Source: Warburgia ugandensis (lineage: Eukaryota > Streptophyta > Magnoliopsida > Canellales > Canellaceae). From it: a stretch of DNA of 64,000 nucleotides. The notes below the pieces were generated by a model. That model saw only the letters and a list, made by a program, of their open reading frames with translations, did not search any database and was not told the DNA's origin. A program made the translations under genes and the position numbers. Positions 1-14,600 of this stretch are shown in pieces (position 1 is the first letter of the stretch; each line of letters starts with the position of its first letter). Where the stretch lies: the NCBI GenBank assembly GCA_035236585.1, contig CP141135.1, positions 60,480,190 to 60,544,189 on the forward strand, in the 5' to 3' direction.

Positions 1-2613
1 TTAGACAGCCGACATGATTGAGACACTTAGTGTAGCAGTTGATGTCATCTATGTGGTAATATATTAGCTGATACAGGTTATATCTGCCTATACATGCCTA
101 TGTTGACTTGAATTAACTTGAACCTTGTTTTTCACTTTCTTTTTCTTTCCCCTTTATTATTATTATTGTTGTTGTTTTTGATCTAGTCACAGATGACCAA
201 TTATCTGCATAGACCTACTGATTCGATACCTGGAAACAAGATTTTAAGTGCAAGTTGATTGATCAAACTTTGATCAACAAGGATTCCTCCATTCAAGATG
301 AGATCCTTTTTTCCCATAGTCTTTTCTAGATTATTTAAACACATAAAAAACTTGGATTGTTCAGTGGGTATGTATATTTTAATGTTTTAACATTATTAGT
401 GGAGAAATGGTTACTATTTATGTTGACTTTAGGGTGTCTTATTTTTATCTTTCTGCCGTTGTGGAGTATTCTACCTTTTCATGAGAGACTTAGATGATCA
501 TTCAGAAGGAAAAAGCGAGATATGTGTGTACATATAGATATTATGTTTGTTGTTTTACAGAACTATATCTTTGTTTAAAAAAATTATTTACTGATTGTTT
601 TTTCTTCTATTTATTAGTTTTTTGCCTTTTTATGTTATATTTGCTTCTTACAAACCGAGCTTTATATGTTTGAGCATAGTGCGGTCTATGTGCCCACCTT
701 TTTTGAACCATTGTTTTTGTTACTTTTTGGAAATTTCCTGATTTTCTGAATTCTTTTAAAAATTTTTGACCTGTAAATGTGTACTCTTTTTCAGTGCACT
801 ATGATTTCAATTTGAGCGTGGCACCTACTAGTGGTCACCTAGTTTTTCTTCTTAGTCTATTCACCTGGTTCTGGTGTTTATTTGATCATTCTCTTGATTG
901 AAATAATGTTCTCTTTTCTACATTCAAGTAGAATGAAATAAATCAGATGGATAGAGCGCTTTTGTGACATGATATAGGTCTAGCAAATCATAATTTTTAG
1001 TTGAACTAAGATGAATTATTGAGACATATAAACAGATCCAAAGATGCATATAGATGTCATGTTTTGCTCTATTTCTGGGACCACGAGTATTTGTGTTAGT
1101 TATTTCACAAGCATATCCCTGATCTAGACAATATGCTGATCTAGCTTGTATGTATCATTTTGCTACTCGGCTAATAGGCCAAGCACACCAATACTTCAAC
1201 CTTGGTTACATCCACACTGAATTTCTTTTGCTTGGGATGGCATTGGAACTAGATCGTGTGACTTTGTGGTTGTGCTTTTCTTACTGAAGTGAAGGCTTAA
1301 AAGTTAAATTCTATTAATTCTCTGTAATTTTATTCTTTTACCTGGATTTTCTGTTGCATCTTATAGTCGAAATCTTGTAGTTGTGCAAATAAGCTTGGAA
1401 CTTAGTGGTAACAGCCTGTGTTTCAGAATGTAAAACTTGGAGCATTGAGGGTTGTTTTCAGGATGCTACTGCTCAGTCAGCATAGCCTATTTCGGAATAT
1501 TAATAGCGTCTCTTTTCTTTGGGTTTGTTTATTTATCTCTTCATAATTTGGATGTAATCAATTCATTTGTTAAAAGTGACTACGGGAATTTCATTTGCCT
1601 TTCCCTTTTATCAAAATTTAGGGTATTCTTTTTTCTAAAGTGTGGAATTTAGGGTGGTTACCTTAGTTTCTGGTATATTTGGTTTAATAAGGCATCAACA
1701 GTAGTTGTTACAAGGGGTGTCAATTGGTTGGGTTCGGTAGGATTCACTATATCCTCTCATAGGGTTTGGGTTTGGTTCGGATATACATCCGATCCTATTC
1801 TTGATATCCAAAACCTACCAATTCAGGTTCAGATAATTTTTGCATCCAATTATTGAAAAATAAAATATAATATCTAAATAGAAGTAACTAACAATAAAGC
1901 CAAAACCATTTCTGCAATGACAATTTATATGAGAGCAAAAAAACCACAAAAAGAAGTGCACCTCTTTTCCCTAGATTAGCAAAATTTCTCCATCCTTTCA
2001 ATACTGAATGCCAACAAATTCTTCAAGGCCATCCTCATTGTCAGGGAAAAACTAAGGAAAGATCCAAGGAAGGAATCTACTTGTGTGAGATATTCAAGTA
2101 GGGATAAGAAGAAAGTAGTTAATGACTATTTTACCCTTTTTGTTTGCCTAACTTCAAAAACATTTAACATGTAGCTACAGGGTACTTTGGTCTCAAACAC
2201 TAGATATTTGGGTTCAGTTATCTGATGCCTCAAACCATACTCTATCCTAATTAACTGGGATATCTGAAATTGAATTTGAAAATTATTCATCCGGTGGGAT
2301 TCACTTTCCATATACATGTAAATTTGTGTTCAATCAGTTCAGATTTTCTGATAATCTGAACCAATTCACTGCCCAATGACACGATGGACTTCTTTGTCAA
2401 GTTTATTTCCATCACTTTCTAGCACTGAAAACGGTATGTACCTGTGATCAGAAAAAAAGAATGTTATTCTTGTTGATTTAGAAAGATACAGGCATTCTTG
2501 ACCTGCACCATCTCAACTTCTTGGTTGAGAAGCAAATTATTGTTGGTTAGTTTATTTAACTATATCTCATCCTCTGTTTGTCTGCATCATACCAGCTGTG
2601 TTTCTATATGCAG
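1..2613 (+). other. Intron (or introns) of the HDC1-like gene, no exon recognised
   Basis: This stretch is T-rich and AT-rich and ends in a clear acceptor (TATATGCAG at 2605-2613). I see no segment that reads as the charged, repetitive N-terminal part of HDC1 proteins, so it is most simply intronic. It contains a possible hAT-type MITE at 1709-2379. An upstream exon within the first few hundred bases cannot be excluded by eye. Confidence 0.6.
1709..2379. mobile_element. Possible hAT-type MITE in HDC1 intron
   Basis: The left end reads CAAGGGGTGTCAATTGGTT and the reverse complement of the right end reads CATTGGGCAGTGAATTGGTT, an imperfect inverted terminal repeat resembling CAGGGGTGTCAA-type hAT ends. 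The interior repeats short motifs about GGTTCGGATA and TCCGATCC. I could not see an 8-bp target duplication, so the boundaries are uncertain. Confidence 0.4.
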
Positions 2614-5600
2614 GTAAACCTGAAGTCTCCAGTGTGGTTTACAAAGTGGGTGAGTGCATGCAGGAACTAGTGAAATTGTGGAAAGAATTTGAAGCATCCC
2701 AAGAAAGTAAAAATGATGAAAGTTCTCAAAATGGCCCAACTCTGGAAATCCGGATACCTGCTGAATATGTAACTGCTACAAATCGCCAAGTAAGCATAGT
2801 AAACAAAATTTGTATCTTTTGTGAATTTCTATTTGACAGACAGAGAGTACTTAGTGAAGGGCATGAATTCTTTAGAACCAACAAATAATTGCTTCATCGG
2901 GTTGTCATGTTTCATATGTGCTGGTGTTCATGGTAAAGTTATGAGCCATTCAACATCGCTCATGTTATACAATTAGGTATATAATTGTTGGAAAAAAGTT
3001 AATGCCTTAAGAATTGAAGCAAATACATCATGAATGATAGATGTACACAACTAATGAGTTAAAGATTGTTAATACACATCTAGCATCATATGTAACTGCT
3101 ACAAATCGCCAAGTAAGCATAGTAAACAAAATTTGTATCTTTTATGAATTTCTATTTGACAGACAGAGAGTACCTAGTCAAGGGCATGAATTCTTTAGAA
3201 CCAACAAATAATTGCTTCATTGGGTTGTCATGTTTCATATGTGCTGGTGTTCATGGTAAAGTTATGAGCCATTCAACATCGCTCATGTTATACAATTAGG
3301 TATATAATTGTTGGAAAAAAGTTAATGCCTTAAGAATTGATGCAAATACATCATGAATGATAGATGCACACAACTAAGATACATCTAGCATCATTTGCCC
3401 AACATTGTTGCCGCTTCTTAGTTCTTATACAAGCTAACATGTAATTATGTTGCAGAAGTTCGTAATAAAACTATGTTGTCTTTCTGGTTGGCTACAGCAG
3501 AACTCTGATAATGTTAGGTTTGGATTCTACACGGGACAAGCTCCAGCAGAAGTTAGCATTGTTGAGCTTTTCGATATGCTGTCTGCTCTGTACTTTAGTG
3601 TTGTTATCATTTCTTCTTAGGCCATGTTTAAATTCATTTGAAGTCCAGCCTCTGGGGATGACTAGCGAGTTGGTTACAGCTTCGACCTCTTCGTTACTAA
3701 TAAATTTCTTTACAGAAATCCTAATATATCATTTTGAATTTCAAGGAGGAGGGGAGCTTGCATACTCATTTTGATAGCTCCCAGTGTCTTTCGTTTTCAG
3801 AGAAAAGCATTTGCTCTCTATTTCTATAGTACACCTTTGTTCTTCCATGTTAGAGGCTGGATTCATTCAGTTTTCAGCATCAGTGTGATAGCAGTTGGCA
3901 ACTTCTAGATTGCTGAATGCTCTATCTTTTGGCCCTTATGTTTGGGAGTGGTTAATATCATGATAAATCTTATTATACTGCAACTCTATCTGAAATGTAC
4001 TCACTCTCTCTTTTATCTTTTGTTTAATGTATGCTGTGCTCAATATCACTCTCATGATTCAAGTGCATGTACAATTCAGAACATCACTGCTATTTCAGTT
4101 ATGCAGTTTTATGTGGTTCATACCTCAGCAGATCTTGAGTAGGGGTTTTATCTTGAGTGCATTATGTGCAGGTAAGAGGTGGACAGCTATGGGGAACAGA
4201 CATATACACAGATGATTCAGATCTTGTTGCCGGTATCTATTTCTCATAGATCTATGTAGTATATACAACAGAAAATTTGTACATTGAGGTCACCCAATAC
4301 AATAGTGGATTTTCCCTCTTGGAATAAATCAGGATTTTCTCATTGTTTCTTGTTTGTCAGTTCTCATGCACACCGGTTATTGCCGTCCAACAGCATCACC
4401 ACCTCCTCCTGCCATTCATGAGTTACGTGCAACCATTCGTGTGCTACCACCACAAGACTGTAAGTTCACAATTTAAGCTACAATAGTTTTCTGGCCCAAT
4501 TCCAAGGTCTTAAGAGGTTACATATATGATGGGTAGAATTGCTAGTTTATGTAAAGCCACATGCACATACATGCTTGTATGCACACATAGATACATACAT
4601 GAACACGGACACAACAAACATATACCCACACATATACGCACGCATTTGAGAAACAGTTAGACTTGCCTACTTCATGGTGATACTGCCTGGAACTTTGACT
4701 TATATCTAAGCCATTCCTCTTGTTGGCCAACCCACTTCCCTCCTCTTTAGTCTACATGTGAAAAATTAAGGAAGCAGATTATTCAAATCACTAGTTTTTT
4801 CAGTTTATGAATCAATGGTTGTGTATTTTTAACCCATTGAAACATAGGCTGAGATTACCAAACGGGCGTGATTTCGGGCGTGTGGGTAATCTAATATAGA
4901 CGGACTTTTTTTATCACCTCTAGGTTCCAGCCTTACTAATTTATGCACAATGTTATGGAAGATATGTAGTCCTTCCAAGCAGGTACAGAAATGGACCATT
5001 GTTTTCATTATAAAATTTAACTTGGATCATTTTTGTTGTTACACGTGCTGCTTAGTTGGTCCCATTAGCCAACCATTATTTAGACATTTGGGAACAAGTT
5101 GTAGTTGTGGAACATGCAACTAAGAAAGGTCTGGTTGCCTGGATAACTGATAGGTTTTCTTTAGTGATACACTATCTCACTTGGTTGTGTCCTGTCTAGG
5201 GTGAAGCATTTCTGCTGTAACATTTGAAAATAAGTACTGCTATGCCCATGGTCTGAAAGAATTCCATGCACCAGACATACCATTCACATGTTTGTGTTTT
5301 GTAATTCTGGTTTCGTATGATCATACTTTTGTTTTGCAGAGTATGAAGTAACTTGTGGTGAACCAAAAATATTGTTTTTGTAGGCTATACATCAACATTG
5401 AGAAACAATGTTCGTTCCCGTGCTTGGGGAGCTGCAATTGGTTGTAGTTATCGTGTTGAAAGGTGCTGCATTGTAAAGGTCAGAAGAATCTCATGTTATG
5501 ATGTATTCATTATTTATTGTGTATTTGTTAGAATGTACCGTCCCAAGGAACATACATGCACACAGAGACACACACACGCATGCGTGCAGACAGACAACCA

Positions 5601-8600
5601 CACAGGCCCAAACAAATACACACTAATGTATTTCAGTATAATGGAACAGTAAAATACAAGGGTACAATCTCTCTTTTTTCTTTGATCTTCTTATAAGATG
5701 CAGTGATCTTCTGAAACTTCCATTGTACCAGCTCTGTCATCCTTGATACTCTCTACAGCTCCTCTCTTCTCTTCTTCTTGTTGTCCTCTTCCCAATGTAT
5801 CCTTCTACATCTTGTGTTACATCTCTTGTGAAAATGCCTAGATCTAGTCTTTTCTTTTTTCCTCCTTTTGTTTCATTGTCTTGCATGTGTGTGTATGCGG
5901 TTGTGTGTTGATGTGTAGCTATCAGATGTATCATGCTAGGACACAACAATGAGTGTGATTCATTGTTCTCCCAATGTTTCATGTTTGACAAGCTTACCTT
6001 TTACTGTTCACCAACTGTGCCTGGCATTACGGAGACAAATTCTGTTACTCAGCAGCCACAAGAATTTGGATGTGAGATCAAACATGCAAACTAATTTCCC
6101 AAAATTTACAGACCCCACTAATCCACACACTCCTGGGATCCACAATCTAGTTGAATGGAGCTCACAACTGTGGCACATTAATGAATAAATTGATTCTGAA
6201 ACTACAGCCATTAAGTACTCATGATAGAAGTAATCTTGTGCATCCGTGCAGCATATTCTCTCTGTCAAGAATAAAATGACAATCAACCTCATCAAATGCC
6301 TGCTAATATAGTTGAGAAAAGTAATGAATTAGGTTATTATGGAATTAATGCCAATAGAAGCAATTGTAAAGACTTCAAGAGTGATATTTGAGAGCTAATG
6401 TGGAGATTGCCAGGGGAATATGATTGGGGTGATTTGTATCTCCAAAGAAAACCACAAAGATGAAGTAACAAACAAGGATACAGATATTTATCTATAGCAA
6501 ATTAAATAGTAGCATAGTATTGGAGGTAATGGTACCTTTAGCAGCTGCAAAAGCTAACACCATATGATTCATATTGGTTTTCTTTAGATGGATTTCAGGA
6601 ACTACAATCATTGACTTCTTCATCAAATGGATGTCATAATCACCTTCCTGCATGTGATGTAAAAGAAGAAATTTTCAGGGAACAAGTACGGGGATTCTAC
6701 AGAAAACACCTGAAAATAAGTCCTTTGAAATATTAAGTTTCAAAGTTGAAGAAGGCCATCTGCAACTGGAAGAAGCCTATAGATCATGGTTTGAGCAGTC
6801 CAACATGGTGTTGGATTTTGCAGCTACAAGGGATTTACTTTAAGCAATTCATTATTTAGAATGAAATAGAAGAACTAGTTTCGTTCCTAGTATATATATG
6901 CTGTGCAATCATAATCACTAGGGAACATGCAATGAGATCAGATTATCTAGGTTGAAAAAGTACCTCAAGGAATGCTTCTAATCTAGGAGGGATATGCTTT
7001 TGAGTTATTGAAGAAGTGGAAATGACCAGCCGCTTAACCATCACTATTTCTATCTTGGATAAGAGATTAAGTGGTGAAAGTAAAATCCTTCCAACTGCTT
7101 AACCATCACTATTTCTATCTTGGATAAGAGATTAAGTGGTGAAAGCATAATCCTTCTTAAGAAGAAAGAGGAGAAGGATCATGGCAGTGTGGAAGTTTGC
7201 TAGGTGCTCTTCAGTATCAAACATTTACAGGCCAGATATATAAGCCTGTCACATTCTTTTTATGATCTTAGAAAGATCATTGCAAGCTTTTGAGCACATC
7301 TTACTTGTCTAAGGAACTATTTCGAGTGTTCTTCCCTAGAGAAGAACATAGTCATCTTCAAAACAATTATTACCCATATTTCACTTGGCTGGAGATCTGG
7401 ATATCATGAATATTTGAGGTCCCCATATATGGAGTAGCAGAAGGCAAAGAATTGTGGCAAAGTCTGGCATGGAGGCAGAACACAGCCCCAAGAATTGCTG
7501 CTAAGTCTACATACAGGTAGAACAGACCCATGGGGCTGTAACTGCAGAGGTTACATGGCTCGTTAAGTGATGCTTAAGCCTGATTTTGAGTTCATATACT
7601 TAAAATTGCTATAATCAAATTGCTATTCTGCAAGGAGTGAATCTTGTGTGTCAGAGAGAGATATCACAAAGAGATCAACCATCATCTTGTATTAAAGAAG
7701 ACAAGACAGGTAATATTATCCTCATAATGCATGTTTCTTCTTTCTTTCAAGTTGCAGATATATTCAAAAACATATGGCAAGAATCAATGTGTATATGTGC
7801 AGGCTCCTGGGACATATTGAATGGTATTTCAGAATCATTATGTGCATGGTTGATTTAATAGTTTACCCGATTTAGTATTTGCTTAGATGAACTAATGTAA
7901 AACCCAAGTTTCCTTGATGGAATAACTGGACAAAAGTGCAGCGCTGCCCATGTATCCTCTCCATGTATTTTGGTCTTCAAGTAGTTGCATTTTTGGTCAT
8001 GCTGCTGCCTCTGCAGTAACTTTGTAATGAATTTCTCTGAACCCTTTTTTTGGGTCATGCTAGTTACTCTACACTAACTTGATAATGGATTTGTTTGAAC
8101 CATTAACTGGATTTATAAAATGTAATCTCAGTTTGTATTATGTCTTTAGCTATTTCAAGAGATTACTGGTATATGACAGCAGATCTTTCCCTCACTTCAT
8201 AATGTTTCTGCTAATTTGCTGCAATTTTGTAGAAAGGAGGTGGGACCATTGATCTCGAGCCGTGTCTAACACATATATCAGCTGTGGAACCAACTCTTGC
8301 TCCAGTGGCAGTTGAACGTACAATGACTACAAGAGCTGCAGCATCGGTAATACTATTAGGAGTGTCTTGGTTTCTGTTGCTTCTGTCATCTGAACTTTCC
8401 AGATTTTTAGAAGATTTTCTGAATCTGCAATAATTATTGTTATGGACATGTCTTGCTTACGTGTTCAAGCGTCTTGCTAGACTACAACTCTACGAACAAA
8501 TGTATGATTCTTTCATGCATGCATGTTAACTTGGAAAACCACCAATTTTCTCAAGAAACTAGGAATGGAGGCATTGTCCAAACTTCTCACTTAATAGAGA

Positions 8601-11600
8601 CATTCAAGAAACAGACCATAAGAAAAGGTATAGGGGGAATGGACACAGCATGGGAAAATACCCAATTTTGTTTTTGTTTGGGTTAAAATACTAAATGAGG
8701 ACATGATACTTAATAGAGGGGAATGGAGGAACAAGATTCATGATGATGATGATGATGCTATATGCTTCTACATTCAGTTTCCATTTTCCATTTATAGGTC
8801 TCCATCAGCTAATCATTTTAAAATGAAGCATGTTCCTTATATTCAGTTATTATTGTGCAACTTAGCCATCTTTAAATATTTCTGATTGTACTTTTTACTA
8901 CAAATTATGATGTTGCTATGACCATAGATTCAGTATAGGAGGAAGAGAAACAATATGCTTTCTGCAGCTTTCCAAGTATCACCTTGCTTATTTATTTTTT
9001 TCTGTTGTCTATACTTTGATTCATTAAGCGAGATAGCTTTTAAAAGAGGGAATGCACAGATAGCCATAGCTATATTGAGGAGGAAAGGAGAGATTTTCTG
9101 CTTGCTATTGCTATTTGCATTGTGGAACTAATGAATAAATAAGTTATGTTGAACCATTTTTATATCATGGCAGTCTGTTTTCCGCATCCCTCTTATGTAG
9201 TTTGAGATAGCTAGTTTAGTGGAGCAAATAAGGAGTGTTTTCCATTTGACATTTATGAGAGAAAAAAATCAAATGGAGGAGGTTTTGAGGCTCTACACCA
9301 ACAGTAACTTTCTAGGCCCTTTGCAGACCGTGTCAGTGTGATCAGGTCCGTTGCTTTGACCAAGGACCAAAAGTTTGGGCCAATTTCCATTATTCCCAAA
9401 CTAATTGAACTATCCTTGTACAGTGATCCATCGTATCAATTGTGGATGTTGCTAGGATGAATTAGACTGATTCTCTTAGGCCTTAATCCCAAAGACGGAG
9501 TATTGGTTTGGCATGGGACCAGGATCACAGGAGTTGTCTCATGATGGTCTACCAGATCAACAATTTGATTATATATACTTTCCGCATAAGGAACCTAGTG
9601 CTCGTCTCTATGACGAACCAAAGCTTGATCTTTAGAATTGGTCACAGTGGAACTGTTTGTGTAAAATTTAACTCTTCAAGAATGAATAAAGACTACTGGA
9701 AGAGTTCAATAGTCATTGGTCATTTTGTTAAGATTATTTATTTTTATGATTCTTCAGACCCGTCTTGTTTAATTTGAATTTACTGCAAGTTTTGTACCAT
9801 GTTACGTAATGGAGGAACTAAGGATGATTTCTTAGCGGATAGTTATAAAACTGGAATAAAACACTATTAAAGAAAAGCACTATAATTGGACATTTTGTTG
9901 CAAGTTTTTTAGCCATGTTTGCTGTAGTTTATTGCTTTAAGCCCTACCTTTTATAGGTCCTTCCTTATCTCTTGCATTTATGAGAACCGGTCTCATACTC
10001 TATCGTATACACATGGAGTCTTTTGACTTTTCTTTCTCAAATTACATTTTCGTTTTTTCTTTTTCCAGATCATAATTTCTTTTTCTATATCAATCCTAAC
10101 CATTAACGTAGGCTTTCTTGATTGCTTATTTTTTATAGAATGCACTAAGACAACAAAGGTTCGTACGTGAAGTCACGATACAGTATAACCTATGCAATGA
10201 ACCATGGTATGTTTCTGAATTTGTCACATTAGATGTATTTTTATGATAAATGGCGTTTTGTTCTAACAGCATAACTTTTTCAATGCAATAGTTGCAGATG
10301 CCGTTCTTAGTCAATTTTTTGTAAAAGCTAGCAAGTAATTCTGGATAGGACTAACTAATGAATTTCCTGGATTCAGTAAAATCCTCTTTATGTTGGATTT
10401 CGATGATGTAAAATTGTTTTGCTTATAACATTTCCACTGTATCTTTTATTGCCATTGTTATCTTTCAGTGCTGGACTCGTTAATCAATTCCAGGTTATGG
10501 TTGGTTAGACATCTTGCTAAAATTTGAATACTTTATGTTAAGATTAAATGATATTTTTTTAGGAGAAAGATCCGAGTCAGATCGGCCAGAGTTGCTCATA
10601 AATTGTCCAGGTTAAGCGAAGGATTCAACTAAGTAATATGTAAACTTGACTTAGAATTGTATAATTTTTCCTGCTTCAGTTGAAATGAGGCTGGAAGTCG
10701 GTTTACTCATAAATACCCAAAAAAACGATGTTTACCTGAAGCCGCCAGTATGCTATGATAGTAGCACAAATTTATGTCTCTGTGTAAATTTAAACCTTAT
10801 TAATGAAAGATATAGTAATTATCAAATCCAACTGATCAGAAACAACATCAACTGAGAACCTGAATAGGGATGTAGAGGACTTAACTAATACCCACGAGGC
10901 TAAACTTCTCTTTTTTGGTAGGTTGGTAGGTTGGTTAAACTTCCATGAACTCCAATCACTGTCCTCTCTGATGTATAAACTCCTTTAACTACCTAGCAAC
11001 CTCCTTAGCTATTGGGTCTCCTCCAAATTTTTTCCAGAACAAATTTTCAAATCACTCTGCGACTTAAACTGTTCCAGCATTCTCTCTCTATTGATTTAAC
11101 CAATCTACAGAGTCAGTATCCGACACACAAGGGGATATCATCACAGTACAGGCCATCCAGGCCTTAATTGTATAGCCAATCTGGCCATATAAGACTCTTC
11201 TTAGAAGATTTCATTACCTAGTAGTGACAACAAATCCTCCATCCCCCCTGGTTGATAATATCTCATATTTAATTAAAAAGTAATGAAAGATGTAATGGAT
11301 GGCTGAGATGGTAAAAACCCATGAAAAAGTACAAGAGCTCTAGCCTGCCTAGTAAAATCCAACAACAGTTACTGCTCCCACAACTGGTCCAGTCGCTGCT
11401 AATCCTTATGTAAGAATTATGCTTTGATATTGGTCCGTGAGAAACTAACTAGTTGTTGCTTGAAATCGTCAGAAGCATGGCTTGCAGGTGTTTGAGAAAA
11501 TGAAGCATTCATAACTTAAAAAATTATCTGAATTTATAAAGCCGCGTGTGAAGTCTATCTCTATGGATCTTTTGCAGCATCTGATTTGATAGATCTTCAT

Positions 11601-14600
11601 TTATTATTTTGCAAGTTTGTGGCTCATTTCTTTCATCAGAAAATTACTGCATCTGTGAGATGTTTTTTGCACTTAGAGACCACCACCTGGATCTTTTGTG
11701 TTAGGTTGAAATATACCATTAGTGTAGTTGCTGACAAGGGACTGAAGAAACCTCTTTACACGTCAGCACGCTTGAAGAAGGGAGAAGTTCTCTATTTAGA
11801 AACACATTCTAACAGGTAATCTCCTCACTTATATATCTTTATGCCATGTTATAAACAGTAGCTGTTTACATCCAACTGAATACTTGATTTATTGCAATCA
11901 CTTTATGCAATTAAGCACTTAATTTGGATGAAAGTATCAAACAAGTTATGATTTGCCACCTTATCGTTTTAAACAGAGTCCCAGTTAGAGTCCATGCTCA
12001 AGAGGAGTGGAAGAAATCCATGCTTCTTTTGTGCATGGTGGAACTTTTTCTTTTAGACATAAGCCATTGATGTTCGGAGTGGTGTAGGTAGTCTAGAGAT
12101 CAAATTTCATGCCCATTGGTGGCTTTTAGCCTATGTTCCTTTGGTAAAAAATCATGACCATCCATTTTTATTAATTTTTTCAAATACCCAAAGCAAAAGG
12201 TTATGATCATCCAAATGCATCGATTTCTTGTGGGTTGCCTATTTTTGGCATGGAAAACATGATGAACAGCTTTGATGTCCAAAAAATGTTGACCATGCAT
12301 GGAAAAAGGGGCATGTACTTCTTCAATGCTCTTAATCGTGGACTCTTATTGGGACTCTTCCAAATAAGCAGTGTATTTAATGTAAATGGCTAATATATCT
12401 TTTATTTTTGAACTTATTAGTTGTTGCATGATCTACTGAGGGGCCTTTTTCTTCTGTATGAGAAGGGTAAGAATTGTTCTTCATGTGATAATCTAGAATC
12501 ATTAGGAATGCAGCTCATATGTGTCCTTTTAGGGTTCAAATTTTCAAGAGAAACATGATTAGATGCAAAATCTTTCTTGCCTTTCAGAAGAACAAAATCA
12601 TTACTGTTAATATTTTGTGGGTGTCTGGGATCTGAAGATGCTTCATCCTAAGGAAAGACTTCCACAGGAAGTTATTTTTCTTGCTTCTGGCTTGTTATCT
12701 TTTCATCAATTCTTCTTTCCCAGGAAAAAATTTGTGTGAAATATAGGAAAAACAAAACTCCTACTTAGACCTCTTATTCTTTTTCCAAAGGAAAAGAAAT
12801 TCTCATTTGTCAACCCACTCTTTTTCGGTATCTGCATTGTCTCAGTCTGTTGTCATCTTAAGTAAGCTTTTATCATATTATCCTTTTAACATGTTCCTTC
12901 TATAGGTATGAGCTATGCTTTAATGGAGAGAAGGCTGTTAGCAATGGATCTGCAGCAACCTCTCAGGTACCAGATTCAGAGTTGGACAAGCTTCAAAATC
13001 ACAGTTCACATGGTCATGCCAGTGACAGGCATTTGGCTGACCGTGAACACATTGATGTGTTTAGATGGTCCCGCTGTAAGAAACCCCTTCCACAGAAAGT
13101 TATGCTTTCCATTGGTGTCCCATTGCCTGTGGAACATTTGGAGGTAAAACTTGTTCTATATTTTCCTTTCCTTTTTTCCTTCTGTGATCCTTTTGGTGCC
13201 ACTCTTATATTTAATAGCCATGACTTGCATAGTGTATTCTAGAACCAAGAAACATTGTAAGAACCTTTTTGTCAGAGCAACTTTATCAAAATTCTCTTAT
13301 ATAATTCACCTGCTGGATAGTGTAGGCATTGTACGCATGACTTAGATGATATAACTATCAATCTGATGGGCATCCCAAGATGAACTCAAGGTCCAATTAC
13401 TGTGCCAAATGGAAACTCCATCCATCAGATAAAGAGGTCGTAAGAATGTAATGCCAAGGTCATTTTTTGTTAGAACTCTTAACAGGTGGTTTTGATCTGG
13501 GGATTAGGTTCATTTAATCTTGGCAGTCAGGCTATGCAAAAGAAGGTGTGCAATATCTCATACCAAGTTATTTCTGTCTGCCTATGTCTAAAATATTAAT
13601 GTTTATTTATGCTAATTTAAGTGATCTGGGACCAGGACCATCATAGATTGTTTGATTTGCTGATAGGTGTAACATTTTAGGTGGTGACTTAAGCTCTGTA
13701 AGGTCTTAGGCATTGTAAGAGTATGATGGAGACATGCCCTTTACATTTAGATCCTGCCCATTTGAGCGTTTTGAGTGGAAAATTTGTTGATTTGTTTTAC
13801 CGCAAGTGCACGGGCTGTTGTAATGTAGCTTATATAAATATAGTCGATCTCAAGAGGATTCAACTTAAAAAGTTGGAGTTTAAATAAAATAAAATAAATA
13901 CAAATTAAAAAGAAATAACAGAAATTACTGGAAATGGAATCAACGTTCAGATCTAATCAACTACTAAAAATTGCAGAATTTTCAGTTCCAGAATAAAGAA
14001 AATTAAATTAAATAATAAGAAAAATTTACTTCCCTAGCTTAATCACTGTCAATTTCTTTAAATCTGGTCTTCTTGGAATCAACTAGCCTTCGTCAATGTC
14101 TTCATCATGTCCTTGATTAATGATCCAATGGTTGGATTAGGCAGATTCCCAAAAATCTCAAAGATCTAGACTAAATAAGGATTTTAGGATTTTGACGGTC
14201 TAGATCAGTTTTTGGATTTTAGATTAAAGATCAAAGATGCTAATTAAGCTTAGGGATATAAAAAGGGGACACAGCTGTTAAAATTAAAGTGTAAAGGGCA
14301 CAATTGGAATTTAAGAGAAAATCGGATGTAAAATGAAAAACAGGAAATGTTGCCGCAGAAGAAGAAGAAGCTGGTGATAGAGGGGGAAAAGGGAAGAGGA
14401 GGAGAAGAAGAAGGGGGGTAAAGAGAAAAGCCATGTCGGGTTTCAATCCATGGGTTGACGACGGTGCGGTGAAGGAGAGAATCCGGTGGGATTAAGGGAG
14501 ACGGGAGTGAGGGAGACCAGAAAGAAGGGGATAAGCAGGGGAAGAGAACGCAAATAGGGGAGAAATTCAGACCAGTGCAACAGGGAGTAGACGGGCACAC

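Noticed and set aside
3511..3774. Open frame of 87 codons between HDC1 exons
   Set aside because: The exon ending at 2789 joins in frame to 4172 and gives the family sequence without it. It lies in an intron and matches nothing.
4850..4920. Small inverted repeat AGATTACC/GGTAATCT with a GGGCGTG pair
   Set aside because: It is possibly a MITE scar, but too short and without target duplication to call.
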